Below, in pieces: positions 48,366 to 57,150 of a stretch of 64,000 nucleotides of DNA; positions within the stretch are counted from its first letter, which is position 1; each line of letters begins with the position of its first letter. Location of the stretch: the NCBI GenBank assembly GCA_002280485.1, contig NCED01000004.1, positions 79,809 to 143,808 of the forward strand, written 5' to 3'. Below the pieces are notes generated by a model. The model was given only the letters and a program-made list of their open reading frames with translations, searched no databases and was not told the origin of the DNA. Origin of the DNA: Caulobacterales bacterium 32-69-10 (lineage in GTDB: Bacteria; Pseudomonadota; Alphaproteobacteria; Caulobacterales; Caulobacteraceae). A program made the position numbers and the translations under genes.

Positions 48366-50009
48366 TTAGGGGTTGGCCGCCACTTCGGTGGGCTTGGCCA
48401 CGGCTTCGGGCTGGGTGACGACCCGGGCCCGGGCCCCCGTGCCGGCGCCGGCGTCGACCACGGTGAAGTTCCGCGCCACCTCGACATCGGCCCTGGCGGG
48501 GTTGTTCAGCGCGAAGTTGCTGGCCATGGCGAAGGTGCGGCGATCCTTGGGGTCGTTCTCGCTGTGGAACGCCGCCTTCATGACGGTGGAGTTGGGGTTC
48601 GACACCGTGGCGCCAGTGATGCGCATGCCCATGGTGCTCGAGCCGGCCTGCAGGTTCGGCAGGGAAGTGCTGCGGAAGAAGCGGTAGGCCGCGACGGTGC
48701 CGATGCCCGGCGCCGCCGTGCCGCCCGGCCCAAGGCCGGTGTCGATGGCCTGGGTGTCTTCGAGCCAGGCCTGGGCGCCGGCCCCGACGGAATAGGCCGC
48801 CATGCCGCAGCGCGTGCCGGTGGAGTCGCGCACGGTGACGTGGGCGTCCTCCTCCTTCACCGCCACGCTCCGGGAGTCGTAGGAGCCGCGGGTCTTGAAG
48901 CAGAACAGGGGGGCGTCCGAGACCATCGCGCCGGAGATCTCGATGCCGTTGGCCGGGAAGCCCGGGACGTCGATGCCCTCGGCGACATGGGTGATCTTGG
49001 CGTCGACGATGCGGATATCGTTGCCCGAGTTCACGGTGATGCCGTCGCTCTGGTAGGGGTAGAGCATGCCGTCGGAGAACCGGGTCAGCAGCCGCTCGAT
49101 GCGGGGCCGGATGACGTCCAGGTTGGTCACATTGGCCAGGACGATGCCGTAGATTTGCTCTTCGACCCGCTTCTTGGCCATGGTCCGGCCGTCGAAGTCG
49201 GTGATGGTGAAGCCGTTCCAGTCGCCCTTACGCTGCAGGGTGGCCAGGGTATAGTTCTTCCAGAACTCCGGATCGGCCTGGTCTTCGGCATAGGGCGTCC
49301 AGGTGATGTCGTGGACGTAGATGTCCGTGAGGTAGCCGCCGGTCGAGTTGACGACGATGATGCCGTCGCCCTTGCCGCCGCCGGTGATCTCGATATTGCG
49401 GAATTCCGGCGTCACGTCCGTGGTCCAGATGCCGGCGGAGTCGGAGACCGAGCCCGTCGCCTCGCTGTCCTTGGGGCCGCGCTCGATCTTGATGTTCTCC
49501 AGCCGCAGGGTGATCGGCGTGCCGCCGCCGGCGGCGTAGATGGTGCGAACCACCTTGTCGTCGTCCAGCTGCTTGAGCTCGAGGTTGCGGATGGCCAGGG
49601 TCCGGTTGATCTCGAGCATGCCCCGGATCGTGTAGACCTGACGCTTGCCGCCGGCCGCGCCGTCGATGACGCCGTAGCGCTTGTTCTTCACCGCCGCCTG
49701 CAGGGTCGCCAGATCCTTGGCCGGATCGCCGGTCGGCGCCGGCAGGGCGTAGACCTCGCCGGCCATGGCCGTCGCCGATTCCGGCGCCTTGTGGCACTCG
49801 AGGAAGTCGATCGTATCGCAGCGCGCCGCGGCCTCGGCCGCCTCGATCTGCTCGGGGGTCTGGCCTGGCAGCAGCAGTTCGACGGGCGGACCGAAGATCT
49901 CCTGGAATTGGCCGGCGTCGCGGTCGCCGGACACCACCTGTGTTCCCGCGAGGCCGGCCGCCAGGGCGGCCGAGCACGACAGGGCGGCGGCGCACACTCC
50001 GATATTCAT
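48366..50009 (-). CDS. Secreted right-handed beta-helix protein
   Basis: 547 residues from the ATG at 50009. Signal peptide MNIGVCAAALSCSAALAAG. The centre reads as parallel beta-helix turns: VRTIYAAGGGTPITLRLENI, FRNIEITGGGKGDGIIVVNS, VLANVTNLDVIRPRIERLL and SDGITVNSGNDIRIVDAKIT. This is the pectate-lyase/polysaccharide-processing fold, but I see no clear catalytic set. A surface or periplasmic carbohydrate-related role is possible. Codon use is somewhat less GC-biased than its neighbours and the DNA upstream is AT-rich, suggesting acquisition. The in-frame start at 50051 would disrupt the signal peptide. Confidence 0.75.
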   Translation of the reverse strand: MNIGVCAAALSCSAALAAGLAGTQVVSGDRDAGQFQEIFGPPVELLLPGQTPEQIEAAEAAARCDTIDFLECHKAPESATAMAGEVYALPAPTGDPAKDLATLQAAVKNKRYGVIDGAAGGKRQVYTIRGMLEINRTLAIRNLELKQLDDDKVVRTIYAAGGGTPITLRLENIKIERGPKDSEATGSVSDSAGIWTTDVTPEFRNIEITGGGKGDGIIVVNSTGGYLTDIYVHDITWTPYAEDQADPEFWKNYTLATLQRKGDWNGFTITDFDGRTMAKKRVEEQIYGIVLANVTNLDVIRPRIERLLTRFSDGMLYPYQSDGITVNSGNDIRIVDAKITHVAEGIDVPGFPANGIEISGAMVSDAPLFCFKTRGSYDSRSVAVKEEDAHVTVRDSTGTRCGMAAYSVGAGAQAWLEDTQAIDTGLGPGGTAAPGIGTVAAYRFFRSTSLPNLQAGSSTMGMRITGATVSNPNSTVMKAAFHSENDPKDRRTFAMASNFALNNPARADVEVARNFTVVDAGAGTGARARVVTQPEAVAKPTEVAANP

Positions 50010-50042
50010 AGCAACCTCATGCCTAATCTCAGGCGCAAGATT

Positions 50043-50074
50043 ACAACTCACCCATGAAGTAACGGTGAGGTTGT
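50043..50074 (-). promoter_or_regulatory. Inverted repeat upstream of the beta-helix gene
   Basis: ACAACTCACC (50043-50052) and GGTGAGGTTGT (50064-50074) are complementary except for one bulged base, across an 11-base loop, 34-65 bases before the start at 50009. Position fits an operator or 5' leader hairpin. The region 50040-50190 is distinctly AT-rich and contains TATAAT on the minus strand at 50136-50131, a possible -10. Confidence 0.45.
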
Positions 50075-50216
50075 ATGATGAATATTGGGCCGGTATCTGT
50101 TAGGCTTAACCGGCGTAAACCATCCCAGTTATTATAATATATACCATGAAATCCCCTCCTTTATGTTTTCCGGCGCGTTAAGCATAAGGGGCGGCCGAGG
50201 CCGTGGCGCGGGTCCG

Positions 50217-50546
50217 CTAAGGTCTTGGCTTGAAGGGCTTGCGCGCGAGGCCCCTGCGCGGCGGCTTGTCCCCCGCCGCCTTGCCGGCGATTTCCTTCAG
50301 CTTGACGGTCTGCAGGGTGGAGAGGGCCTGGCCGGGGCCGCCCTTCTCGGGATCGCCGAAGGCGCGGCCGTAGGTGGTCACCCTCTGCTCGACCGAGCCG
50401 AGGAACTCGCCCTCCCAGTCGGACAGCGCCACGCCGGCCTTGTCGGCCGCGTTGCGGGCGCGGCGCAGCGCCCGCAACGCGGCGCGCTTGGCGGCGGCCT
50501 TGGCCGCCTCCCGCGCCTGTTCCGGTGTTGAAGCCTTTCGCTTCAC
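50217..50546 (-). CDS. Basic Ala/Lys/Arg-rich protein coupled to gapR, function unknown
   Basis: 109 residues. The start ATG (50546) overlaps the gapR stop (ATGA), so it is translated as the second cistron of a gapR transcript. The N-terminal half is a strongly basic, Ala-rich helix (REAAKAAAKRAALRALRRAR); the middle has SDWEGEFLGSVEQRVTTYGR; the end is basic again (PPRRGLARKPFKPRP). I do not recognise a family. The charge pattern would suit DNA or RNA binding; this is inference. Confidence 0.7.
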   Translation of the reverse strand: MKRKASTPEQAREAAKAAAKRAALRALRRARNAADKAGVALSDWEGEFLGSVEQRVTTYGRAFGDPEKGGPGQALSTLQTVKLKEIAGKAAGDKPPRRGLARKPFKPRP

Positions 50547-50818
50547 AGACCCCCGATGGCGGACAGATAGAGGTCGAGCAGGGCCTCTTCCTCCTGGCGC
50601 TTGGCGGTGTCCTGCTTACGCAGGCGAATGATCTTGCGCAGGATCTTGACGTCGAAGCCCTCGCCCTTGGCCTCGAGATAGACCTCCTTCATGTCGGCCA
50701 TGATGGCGGCCTTGTCCTCTTCGAGGCGCTCGATGCGCTCGACGATGGTCTTCAGGCGGCCCTGGGCCGTGGTGTTCAGGACGTCGGGATTGCCGCTGAA
50801 GTTAGCGTCGTCGGCCAT
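50543..50818 (-). CDS. gapR: Nucleoid-associated protein GapR (DUF2312)
   Basis: 91 residues from the ATG at 50818. DUF2312/UPF0335 protein. GapR in Caulobacter binds AT-rich, overtwisted DNA ahead of polymerases and stimulates gyrase and topoisomerase IV. The sequence DVLNTTAQGRLKTIVERIER, LEEDKAAIMADMKEVYLEAK, GFDVKILRKIIRLRKQDTAK matches the GapR dimer helices and basic clamp. First gene of a two-gene unit. gyrB also lies in this window, a functional partner. Confidence 0.92.
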   Translation of the reverse strand: MADDANFSGNPDVLNTTAQGRLKTIVERIERLEEDKAAIMADMKEVYLEAKGEGFDVKILRKIIRLRKQDTAKRQEEEALLDLYLSAIGGL

Positions 50819-50896
50819 CTGGGTACTCCGGGAAGGGAAGGGGGCCGCACCGGCCCGCATTCGACAAGAAGGGGCCTTATCGGCCCCCGGAAAGTT

Positions 50897-51505
50897 TCAC
50901 AGCAATCCGCGCGATTCCAGCGCCGGGCGCAAGCCCGCCGGATCGTCGAACAGGTGGACATAAAAGCCCATCCTGTGGGCGGCTTCTATATTCGCCGGAC
51001 TGTCGTCGACGAAGAACAGCTCGGCGGGGCTCATGCCGGACCGCGCGCAGGCGATCTCGAAGGCGCGGGGGTCAGGCTTGACCACGCCCTCGTCGGCCGA
51101 GACCACCACATCGCTGAAGAGGCCGAAAGCCGGGCTGAGCGCCTGGACCATGGGCCATTTCTCGGCCGGCATGTTGGTGAGGCCGTACATCGCCACGCCG
51201 CGGGCGTGCAGGTCGCCCATCACGGCGAGGGTCTGCGGGATGACGCCGTCGATCATCTCGTCGAAGCGGGCCTCCCAGGCGCGGATGGCTTGCTCGTAAT
51301 GGGGATGGCGGGCGATGAGGGGGGCGGCGTTCATCGCCATCGGCACGCCGCGGTCGTGCTCGGTGTGCCAGGCCATGGTGCAGACCTCGGTCAGGAACCG
51401 GTCGCACTCGCCAGGGTCGGGGAAGATCTTGGAATAGAGGGTGCGCGGATTCCAGCGCACCATCACATTGCCGACGTCGAACAGGACCGCGCGCGGCCCC
51501 GGCAA
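50897..51505 (-). CDS. HAD-superfamily hydrolase
   Basis: 202 residues. HAD motif I VLFDVGNVMV has Asp at the nucleophile position but Gly where the general acid Asp usually stands (DxG instead of DxD), as in YihX-like and 2-haloacid-dehalogenase-type members. Motif II Thr is in YGLTNMPAEKW, motif III Lys in EGVVKPDPRAF and motif IV is VDDSPANIEAA. Phosphatase or dehalogenase activity on a small metabolite is likely; the substrate is unknown. It lies between gapR and rpmJ. Confidence 0.88.
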   Translation of the reverse strand: MPGPRAVLFDVGNVMVRWNPRTLYSKIFPDPGECDRFLTEVCTMAWHTEHDRGVPMAMNAAPLIARHPHYEQAIRAWEARFDEMIDGVIPQTLAVMGDLHARGVAMYGLTNMPAEKWPMVQALSPAFGLFSDVVVSADEGVVKPDPRAFEIACARSGMSPAELFFVDDSPANIEAAHRMGFYVHLFDDPAGLRPALESRGLL

Positions 51506-51509
51506 GGCC

Positions 51510-51635
51510 TTAGCCCTGACGGGCCTTGAAGCGCGGGTCGGTCTTGTTGATCACATAGACCCGGCCCTTGCGGCGCACGACCTTGCAGTCCCGGTGGCGG
51601 GTCTTCAGGGACTTGAGTGAGCTTCTGACCTTCAT
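51510..51635 (-). CDS. rpmJ: 50S ribosomal protein bL36
   Basis: 41 residues from the ATG at 51635: [20 protein letters not shown] then [20 protein letters not shown]. This is the longer, zinc-poor form of bL36 (YkgO-like), with only one Cys (DCK) where the zinc form has three Cys and a His. Normal for alphaproteobacteria. It ends four bases before the HAD gene start on minus. Confidence 0.95.
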   Translation of the reverse strand: MKVRSSLKSLKTRHRDCKVVRRKGRVYVINKTDPRFKARQG

Positions 51636-51820
51636 GGTCCGGTCTCTTAAGCAGGCGGCGCAAATGCAAACCCGCGCAAACGACTGCGCGGGCGACGAGG
51701 CGGTGCGTATAGAGGCGCGCCCCGTTTGAGTCAACTTGGGTAGGGCGACGGCTGCGCGCTCTCTCAGCGTTGTGACGCTGTGAAGGTTGAACGGGAGGCC
51801 AAAACCGTTAGCCTTCATAG

Positions 51821-53107
51821 ATGCATCGCCGGACCTTCCTCCTTTCCACGGCAGGGCTCACGGTGACTCCCGTGCCCGGGTCTTGGTTCCAGGCCGCCCT
51901 GGGACCGCCGTCGCCCCCCCCTTACGTCACGCCCGGGGCCGCGGAGTTCGACGCCTGGCGTCAGGGCTTCATCGACAAGGCGGCCGGCCAGGGTTTGCCC
52001 CGTGACCGGGTCGTCCAGGAGCTGGCCGGCCTCAGCCTCGATACCAGCGTCGTGGCGTCCGACCGCCGCCAGCCGGAGCTGTCGCGCCCGATCGGCGACT
52101 ATATGGCGGCTTCCATCTCGGACGCCCGCATCCAGCGCGCCCAGGCCCTGGCCAGTGAGCTTTCCGGCCCTCTGAACGATGTGTCGGGCAAGACCGGCGT
52201 CCCGCCGGAGATCCTGCTGTCGGTGTGGGCGGTGGAATCCAACTTCGGCCAGAACCAGGGCGGCTACGACGTGGTCCGCTCGCTGGCGACCCTGGCGGCC
52301 GACGGCCGGCGCCGGGCCTGGGCCGAGCAGCAGCTGATGTCGGCCCTGCGCATCATCTTCTCCGGCGAGGCGCCGCGCGAACGGCTGAAAGGCTCCTGGG
52401 CCGGGGCCATGGGCCAGACCCAGTTCACGCCCGAGGATTATCTGGCCTGGGCCATAGACGAGGACGGCGACGGCCGGCGCGACATCTGGGGCTCGTCGGC
52501 CGACGCCCTCGGCTCGACGGGCAATTTCCTGGCGCGCAAGGCGGCGTGGCGCAGGGGCCAGGGCTGGGCCCGCGAGGTGATCCTGCCCGCCGGCTTCGAC
52601 TACGGCCTGGCCGAGGCGCCGTTCCGGCCCCGGGCCGACTGGACCGCGCTGGGCGTGCGGCCCGCCGATGGCGGGACCTGGAACGCCTCGGAGGCGCAGG
52701 AGGGCATGGGCCTGATCCTGCCCGCCGGCTGGCAGGGGCCGGCCTTCCTGATCCTGCCCAACCACATGGCCATCCGCGCCTATAACAACTCGACCAGCTA
52801 TGCACTGGCGGTGGGGCTGCTGGCCGACCGCATCGCGCGCCGCCCGATCCTGGCGAAGGCCTGGCCCGCGGACCAGCCCCTGTCCAGGGCTGACCGGCTG
52901 GCGGCCCAGACGTCGCTGAATAGCCTGGGGTTTGACGCCGGGGAAGCCGACGGGGTGATCGGCACGCGCACCCGCGCCGCCGCCCGGGCCTGGCAAAAGG
53001 CGCGCGGCCTGCCGGCGGACGGCTACCTGACCTACGGCCTGATCCAGGCGCTCAAACTGCAGGCGGCCGGCTCCGCCCCGCCTGCGGCCGGAGCGACCTT
53101 GTTCTGA
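51821..53107 (+). CDS. Lytic murein transglycosylase (MltB family) with peptidoglycan-binding domain
   Basis: 428 residues. N-terminal signal [20 protein letters not shown], possibly Tat-dependent (RRTFL). Catalytic Glu in [20 protein letters not shown]; MltB blocks [18 protein letters not shown] and [20 protein letters not shown]; the C-terminal PG_binding_1 domain is [20 protein letters not shown]. No lipobox, so probably a soluble or membrane-tethered periplasmic form. Divergent from rpmJ. Confidence 0.92.
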   Translation: MHRRTFLLSTAGLTVTPVPGSWFQAALGPPSPPPYVTPGAAEFDAWRQGFIDKAAGQGLPRDRVVQELAGLSLDTSVVASDRRQPELSRPIGDYMAASISDARIQRAQALASELSGPLNDVSGKTGVPPEILLSVWAVESNFGQNQGGYDVVRSLATLAADGRRRAWAEQQLMSALRIIFSGEAPRERLKGSWAGAMGQTQFTPEDYLAWAIDEDGDGRRDIWGSSADALGSTGNFLARKAAWRRGQGWAREVILPAGFDYGLAEAPFRPRADWTALGVRPADGGTWNASEAQEGMGLILPAGWQGPAFLILPNHMAIRAYNNSTSYALAVGLLADRIARRPILAKAWPADQPLSRADRLAAQTSLNSLGFDAGEADGVIGTRTRAAARAWQKARGLPADGYLTYGLIQALKLQAAGSAPPAAGATLF

Positions 53108-53180
53108 GCCCTCTTGAGGCCCAGGCGCGCATCGTGATAGTTCGCGCCCCGTAGCGTCACGCCCGAGGGACAGAACCGCC

Positions 53181-53417
53181 ATGGCCGCACCGTCCGACTA
53201 TCACCGCGGAGACATGGACATTTCCGAGCACACCGCCACCTTCCACGGGTTCATCGCCTTGTCGAAGTGGGGCTCGCTCGCGATCGCGGTCGCTTTGGTT
53301 TTCGTGGTCCTGATCTTCTGCACGACCGCAGGCTTCTTCCAGGCGGCCGGCGCCGCTTTCATCGTGGCGGTCATCGGCGGCTTCATGCTGCGCGACAAGC
53401 CCGACGCCGGGCACTAG
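53181..53417 (+). CDS. aa3-type cytochrome c oxidase subunit IV
   Basis: 78 residues. The short soluble N-terminus has DMDISEHTATFHGFIALSKW, the family signature; then two membrane segments (LAIAVALVFVVLIFCTTAGF and AAGAAFIVAVIGGFML). Accessory subunit of alphaproteobacterial aa3 oxidase, without catalytic residues. It lies upstream of the transhydrogenase genes, a common arrangement in this group, separated by a palindrome. Confidence 0.92.
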   Translation: MAAPSDYHRGDMDISEHTATFHGFIALSKWGSLAIAVALVFVVLIFCTTAGFFQAAGAAFIVAVIGGFMLRDKPDAGH

Positions 53418-53437
53418 CCTTCCAGCACTAACTGAGC

Positions 53438-53451
53438 CTCCCGGCCGGGAG
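53438..53451. other. Perfect 14-bp palindrome between the oxidase subunit and pntAA
   Basis: CTCCCGGCCGGGAG reads identically on both strands, 20 bases after the subunit IV stop. Either a transcript 3' structure or an operator for pnt; no T-run follows. Confidence 0.4.
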
Positions 53452-53532
53452 ACTCTGGACAGTTCTGACAATTCATCTCAAACCTGGGCCGCTCGCTGCG
53501 GTCGCTGAACCGCGCGTGCGGGGAGGGTCTGT

Positions 53533-54666
53533 ATGGTTGCGACGATCGCCGTCACCAAGGAACGGCGCGCCGGGGAGACCCGTGTCGCGGCCACGCCCGA
53601 CAGCATCAAGAAACTGAAGGCCCTCGGCTTCGAGGTCGTGGTCGAGGCCGGCGCCGGCGCCGGCGCCTCAATCACCGACGCGGAGTACGAGGCGGCCGGG
53701 GCGAGCATCGCCGCGACCGCCGCAGCCGCCCTGAAGGACGCCGACGTCCTGTTCAAGGTGCGCGCCCCCGAAGAGGCCGAGATCCAGTCCCTCAAGCCGG
53801 GCGCCGTCGTCGCAGCCCTGCTGAACCCCTATGTCGACAAGGCCCTGCTCGCGGCCCTGGCCGAACGGGGCGCCAGCGCCTTCGCCATGGAGTTTGTGCC
53901 GCGGATCAGCCGGGCCCAGGCGATGGACGCCTTGTCCAGCCAGGCCAACCTCGCCGGCTATCGCGCGGTGATCGAGGCGGCCCACGAATACGGTCGCGGC
54001 ATGCCGATGATGATGACCGCCGCCGGCACGGTCGCCGCCGCCAAGGTGTTCGTCATGGGCGCCGGCGTCGCGGGGCTGCAGGCCATCGCCACCGCTCGCC
54101 GGATGGGCGCGGTGGTGACCGCCACCGACGTGCGCCCGGCCGCCAAGGAGCAGGTCGAGAGCCTGGGCGCCAAGTTCACCGCCGTCGAGGACGAAGAGTT
54201 CAAGGTCGCCGAGACCGCCGCCGGCTACGCCAAGCCGATGTCGGCCGAATACCAGGCCAAGCAGGCGGCGCTTGTCGCCACCCACGTCCAGAAGCAGGAC
54301 ATCGTCATCACCACGGCCCTGATCCCCGGCCGGCCGGCGCCCAAGCTGCTGTCGGCCGAGCACGTGGCCTCGATGAAGCCGGGTTCGGTGATCATCGACA
54401 TGGCGGTGGAGCAGGGCGGCAACACCGCCGGCGCCATGCCCGACGAGGTGGTGGTCACCGCCAACGGCGTGAAGATCGTCGGCATCACCAACCTGCCGGG
54501 CCGGATCGCCGCCGACGCCTCCAGCCTGTACGCCCGCAATCTCGTCTCGTTCGCCGGCCTGCTGGTGAACAAGGAGGGCGCGCTCGCCCCTGACTACGAG
54601 GACGAGATCCTCAAGGGCGCCCTGGTCGCCCAAGGCGGCAAGATCGTCCACCCGAACCTGGCCTAG
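53533..54666 (+). CDS. pntAA: NAD(P) transhydrogenase subunit alpha part 1 (NAD-binding)
   Basis: 377 residues. Soluble dI component of the three-subunit transhydrogenase, binding NAD(H). The N-terminus TIAVTKERRAGETRVAATPD and the Rossmann loop KVFVMGAGVAGLQAIATARR are characteristic; the transfer-side blocks DVRPAAKEQVESLGAKF and VIIDMAVEQGGNTAGAMP follow. The GTATG region and GGAGGG precede the ATG. First gene of pntAA-pntAB-(membrane ORF)-pntB. Confidence 0.96.
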   Translation: MVATIAVTKERRAGETRVAATPDSIKKLKALGFEVVVEAGAGAGASITDAEYEAAGASIAATAAAALKDADVLFKVRAPEEAEIQSLKPGAVVAALLNPYVDKALLAALAERGASAFAMEFVPRISRAQAMDALSSQANLAGYRAVIEAAHEYGRGMPMMMTAAGTVAAAKVFVMGAGVAGLQAIATARRMGAVVTATDVRPAAKEQVESLGAKFTAVEDEEFKVAETAAGYAKPMSAEYQAKQAALVATHVQKQDIVITTALIPGRPAPKLLSAEHVASMKPGSVIIDMAVEQGGNTAGAMPDEVVVTANGVKIVGITNLPGRIAADASSLYARNLVSFAGLLVNKEGALAPDYEDEILKGALVAQGGKIVHPNLA

Positions 54667-54725
54667 GGCGTCATGGACTGCGCCCGAACGCCCCTCCCAT
54701 CCCTGACGCAATCGAGGACCGGCCC

Positions 54726-55085
54726 ATGATCGAAGCCGTCGATCCCACCGTGTTCCGCCTCGCCATCTTCGTGCTGGCCATCTTCGTCGGCTACTATGTG
54801 GTGTGGAGCGTGACCCCCGCCCTGCACACGCCGCTTATGGCGGTGACCAACGCCATCTCCTCGGTGATCATCGTCGGCGCCCTGCTGGCCGCCGCCGCGC
54901 ACGGGGTCTCCGGCGCCGAAGCCGGCGCGACCGTCTGGATCTCCAAGGGTTGCGGAGCGGTGGCCGCGGGGCTGGCGGCCGTGAACATCTTCGGCGGCTT
55001 CCTGGTCACCCAGCGCATGCTGGCCATGTACAAGAAGAAGACGCCCGTCGCGAAGGCCCCCATCGCGAAGGCTGAGGCCAAATGA
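54726..55085 (+). CDS. pntAB: NAD(P) transhydrogenase subunit alpha part 2 (membrane)
   Basis: 119 residues. Membrane component carrying three or four helices of the proton channel (FRLAIFVLAIFVGYYVVWSV, NAISSVIIVGALLAAA, VNIFGGFLVTQRMLAMYKK). The HTPLMAVTNAISSVIIVGA block is diagnostic. A Lys/Ala repeat tail follows (KKKTPVAKAPIAKAEAK). The stop overlaps the start of the next gene by four bases. Confidence 0.95.
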   Translation: MIEAVDPTVFRLAIFVLAIFVGYYVVWSVTPALHTPLMAVTNAISSVIIVGALLAAAAHGVSGAEAGATVWISKGCGAVAAGLAAVNIFGGFLVTQRMLAMYKKKTPVAKAPIAKAEAK

Positions 55086-55414
55086 GCAGGACGCTGATCC
55101 CGGTATTGACCTGGGCCAGCGGCTTCAGCGCCCTCGGGGCGCTGGGGGTCTATTTCTATGTCGTCGCCCGGCGGCCGCAGTGGATTCGTCTGCTCAACGG
55201 CTCTGGCCTGTTCTTCACCGGCGTCGCCCTCAGCCTGATCGCGGCCCTGCTGCCGCGGGCGGCTGAACTGGGCGCGCTCAACACCATCGCCGTCACTGTC
55301 GCGCTGCTGATCGCGTCGGTGGCGGCCCAGTCCTGGGCGGCGCTCAGGAACCGTAAGGCCTGGGACGGCGTCGAACGCCGTCGCCCGGGCGAGGACGCAG
55401 GGGGCGCCGGATGA
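55082..55414 (+). CDS. Three-helix membrane protein inserted between pntAB and pntB, function unknown
   Basis: 110 residues with three membrane segments (ASGFSALGALGVYFYVVA, SGLFFTGVALSLIAALL, TIAVTVALLIASVAAQSW) and a basic cytoplasmic tail (ERRRPGEDAG). It overlaps pntAB by four bases (ATGA) and pntB by four bases, so it is fully embedded in the operon. I do not recognise a family; possibly an accessory of the transhydrogenase. Confidence 0.8.
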   Translation: MSRTLIPVLTWASGFSALGALGVYFYVVARRPQWIRLLNGSGLFFTGVALSLIAALLPRAAELGALNTIAVTVALLIASVAAQSWAALRNRKAWDGVERRRPGEDAGGAG

Positions 55415-56698
55415 ATCCGAGTATCGCAGCACTGGCCTACCTGATCTCGGGGGTCCTCTTCATCCTGGCGCTGCGGGGGCTTTCCAGCCCCGAGACCAGC
55501 CGCCGGGGCAACAACATGGGCATGATCGGCATGGCCCTGGCCGTGGCCGTCACCCTCGCCACCCTGCTGGGGCAGGGGGCCCTGGACGCCGTCACCGTGG
55601 CCCTGATCCTCGGCGGCGTCGCTATCGGCGGCGGGGTGGGCGCGGTGATCGCCCGCAAGGTGCCGATGACCTCGATGCCTCAGCTGGTGGCCGCCTTCCA
55701 CTCCCTGGTCGGCCTCGCCGCCTGCCTGGTGGCCATCGCCGCCATCTACACCCCGGCCGCCTACGGCATCGCCACCCCGGACGGGGGCGTGAAGATGCAG
55801 TCCCTGATCGAGCTGGCCGTCGGCGTGGCCATCGGGGCCGTGACCTTCACCGGCTCGCTGATCGCCTTCGCCAAGCTGAACGGCAATATGAGCGGCGCGC
55901 CGATCCTGCTGCCCGCCCGCCACCTGCTGAACATCGCGCTCGCCGCCGCCCTCGTGGCCCTGGTGGTGGTGCTGGTGGTTTCCGGCGGCCATGCCATCTG
56001 GGCCTTCTGGGGCGTCTTCGCCATCGCCCTGATCCTCGGCGGCACCCTGATCGTCCCGATCGGCGGCGCCGACATGCCCGTCGTGGTCTCGATGCTGAAC
56101 AGCTATTCGGGCTGGGCGGCGGCGGCCCTGGGCTTCACCCTCGAGAACGTCACCCTGATCATCACCGGGGCCCTGGTCGGCTCGTCCGGCGCGATCCTGT
56201 CCTACATCATGTGCAAGGGCATGAACCGCAGCTTCATCTCGGTGATCCTGGGCGGGTTCGGCGGCGACGCGGCCGCGGCCGGCCCCGGCGGCAAGGCCGA
56301 GACCCGGCCCGTGAAGCAGGGTTCGGCCGAGGACGCGGCCTTCATCATGAAGAACGCCTCCAAGGTGATCATCGTCCCCGGCTACGGCATGGCGGTGGCC
56401 CAGGCACGACGAAGTGTTCGAGCTGGAGGACATCAACTCCGAGTTCTCCACCGCCGACGTGGCCTTCGTCATCGGCGCCAACGACGTGACCAATCCGGCC
56501 GCCAAGACCGACCCGCAGTCGCCGATCTTCGGCATGCCGATCCTGGAGGTCGAAAAGGCCCGCACCGTGCTGTTCATCAAGCGCGGCATGGGCTCGGGCT
56601 ACGCCGGCGTCGAGAACGAGCTGTTCTTCCGCGACAACACCATGATGCTGTTCGGCGACGCCAAGAAGATGGTCGAGGGGATCATCAAGGGGCTGTAG
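55411..56698 (+). pseudogene. pntB: NAD(P) transhydrogenase subunit beta PntB, with an out-of-frame internal deletion
   Basis: The frame from the ATG at 55411 gives nine or so membrane helices and the start of the NADP domain up to [12 protein letters not shown] (56398-56403), then becomes unrelated. The true C-terminus resumes in another frame at about 56405 ([13 protein letters not shown] to [15 protein letters not shown], stop 56698). By comparison with E. coli and Caulobacter PntB about 44 residues are missing, including the conserved GRxPGHMNVLLAEA NADP-binding motif. The proton pump would not work as written. Either an assembly error or a true inactivating deletion. Confidence 0.9.
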
Positions 56699-56732
56699 GC
56701 CCCGCAGGGGCGTTGGCGCGGCGGTTCTGCGT

Positions 56733-56778
56733 CCATCCTGAGGGGCGCGAGCGTAGCTTGCGCGTCTCGAAGCACGCG
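56733..56778. repeat. Single REP-like unit after pntB
   Basis: CATCCTGAGGGGCGCGAGCG, then AGCTTGCGCG and TCTCGAAGCACGCG. It shares CATCCTGAGG, a variable stem and GTCTCGAAG with the pair at 62886-63000, so it belongs to that family; here only one unit is present. Confidence 0.7.
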
Positions 56779-56810
56779 CGGCCTGCTAAAATACGGCCCA
56801 AAACAAAAAA

Positions 56811-56844
56811 GCGCCGCGGAGCCTTAGCTCGACGCGGCGCTTTT
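56811..56844. terminator. Bidirectional intrinsic terminator between pntB and rpsU
   Basis: GCGCCGCG (56811-56818) and CGCGGCGC (56833-56840) form an 8-bp perfect stem with a 14-base loop, with AAAAAA just before and TTTT just after, so U-tracts are made on both strands. It serves pntB (plus) and rpsU (minus). Confidence 0.85.
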
Positions 56845-56865
56845 CCGTTAGGCTAGGCGCGTGAT

Positions 56866-57150
56866 TTAGGAGGGGCGACCACCGCCGCCGGCGCCCGGAC
56901 CGCCAGCGCCGCCGGGACCGGGGGTGCGGGGCTTGGGACCAGCGATCAGGCCTTCGCGCTGGGCGCGCTTGCGGGCCAGCTTGCGGGCGCGGCGAACGGC
57001 CTCGGCCTTCTGGCGGGCGCGCTTCTCCGAGGGCTTCTCGTAATGGACGTGCCGCTTCATTTCGCGGAACGTGCCCTCGCGCTGCATCTTCTTCTTCAGG
57101 GCCTTGAGGGCTTGGTCGACGTTATTGTCGCGAACGAAAATCTGGACGAT
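56866..57150 (-). CDS. rpsU: 30S ribosomal protein bS21, apparent ATC start codon
   Basis: 94 residues if translated from the ATC at 57150. The sequence [20 protein letters not shown], then [20 protein letters not shown], is full-length bS21; starting at the first in-frame ATG (57087) would remove the conserved first 21 residues. No ATG, GTG or TTG lies in frame at the right place. AGGAGG (57164-57159) is eight bases from the ATC, ideal spacing. So initiation at ATC is proposed. The Gly/Pro-rich C-terminal tail ([14 protein letters not shown]) is unusual for bS21. Convergent with pntB across a bidirectional terminator. Confidence 0.88.
   Translation of the reverse strand: MVQIFVRDNNVDQALKALKKKMQREGTFREMKRHVHYEKPSEKRARQKAEAVRRARKLARKRAQREGLIAGPKPRTPGPGGAGGPGAGGGGRPS

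Noticed and set aside
55411..56856. PntB with a long Arg-rich C-terminal extension
   Set aside because: It is the out-of-frame continuation after an internal deletion; the true C-terminus is in another frame.
56866..57087. Start of rpsU at the first in-frame ATG (57087)
   Set aside because: It would remove the conserved first 21 residues of bS21, while an ATC with ideal AGGAGG spacing lies upstream.
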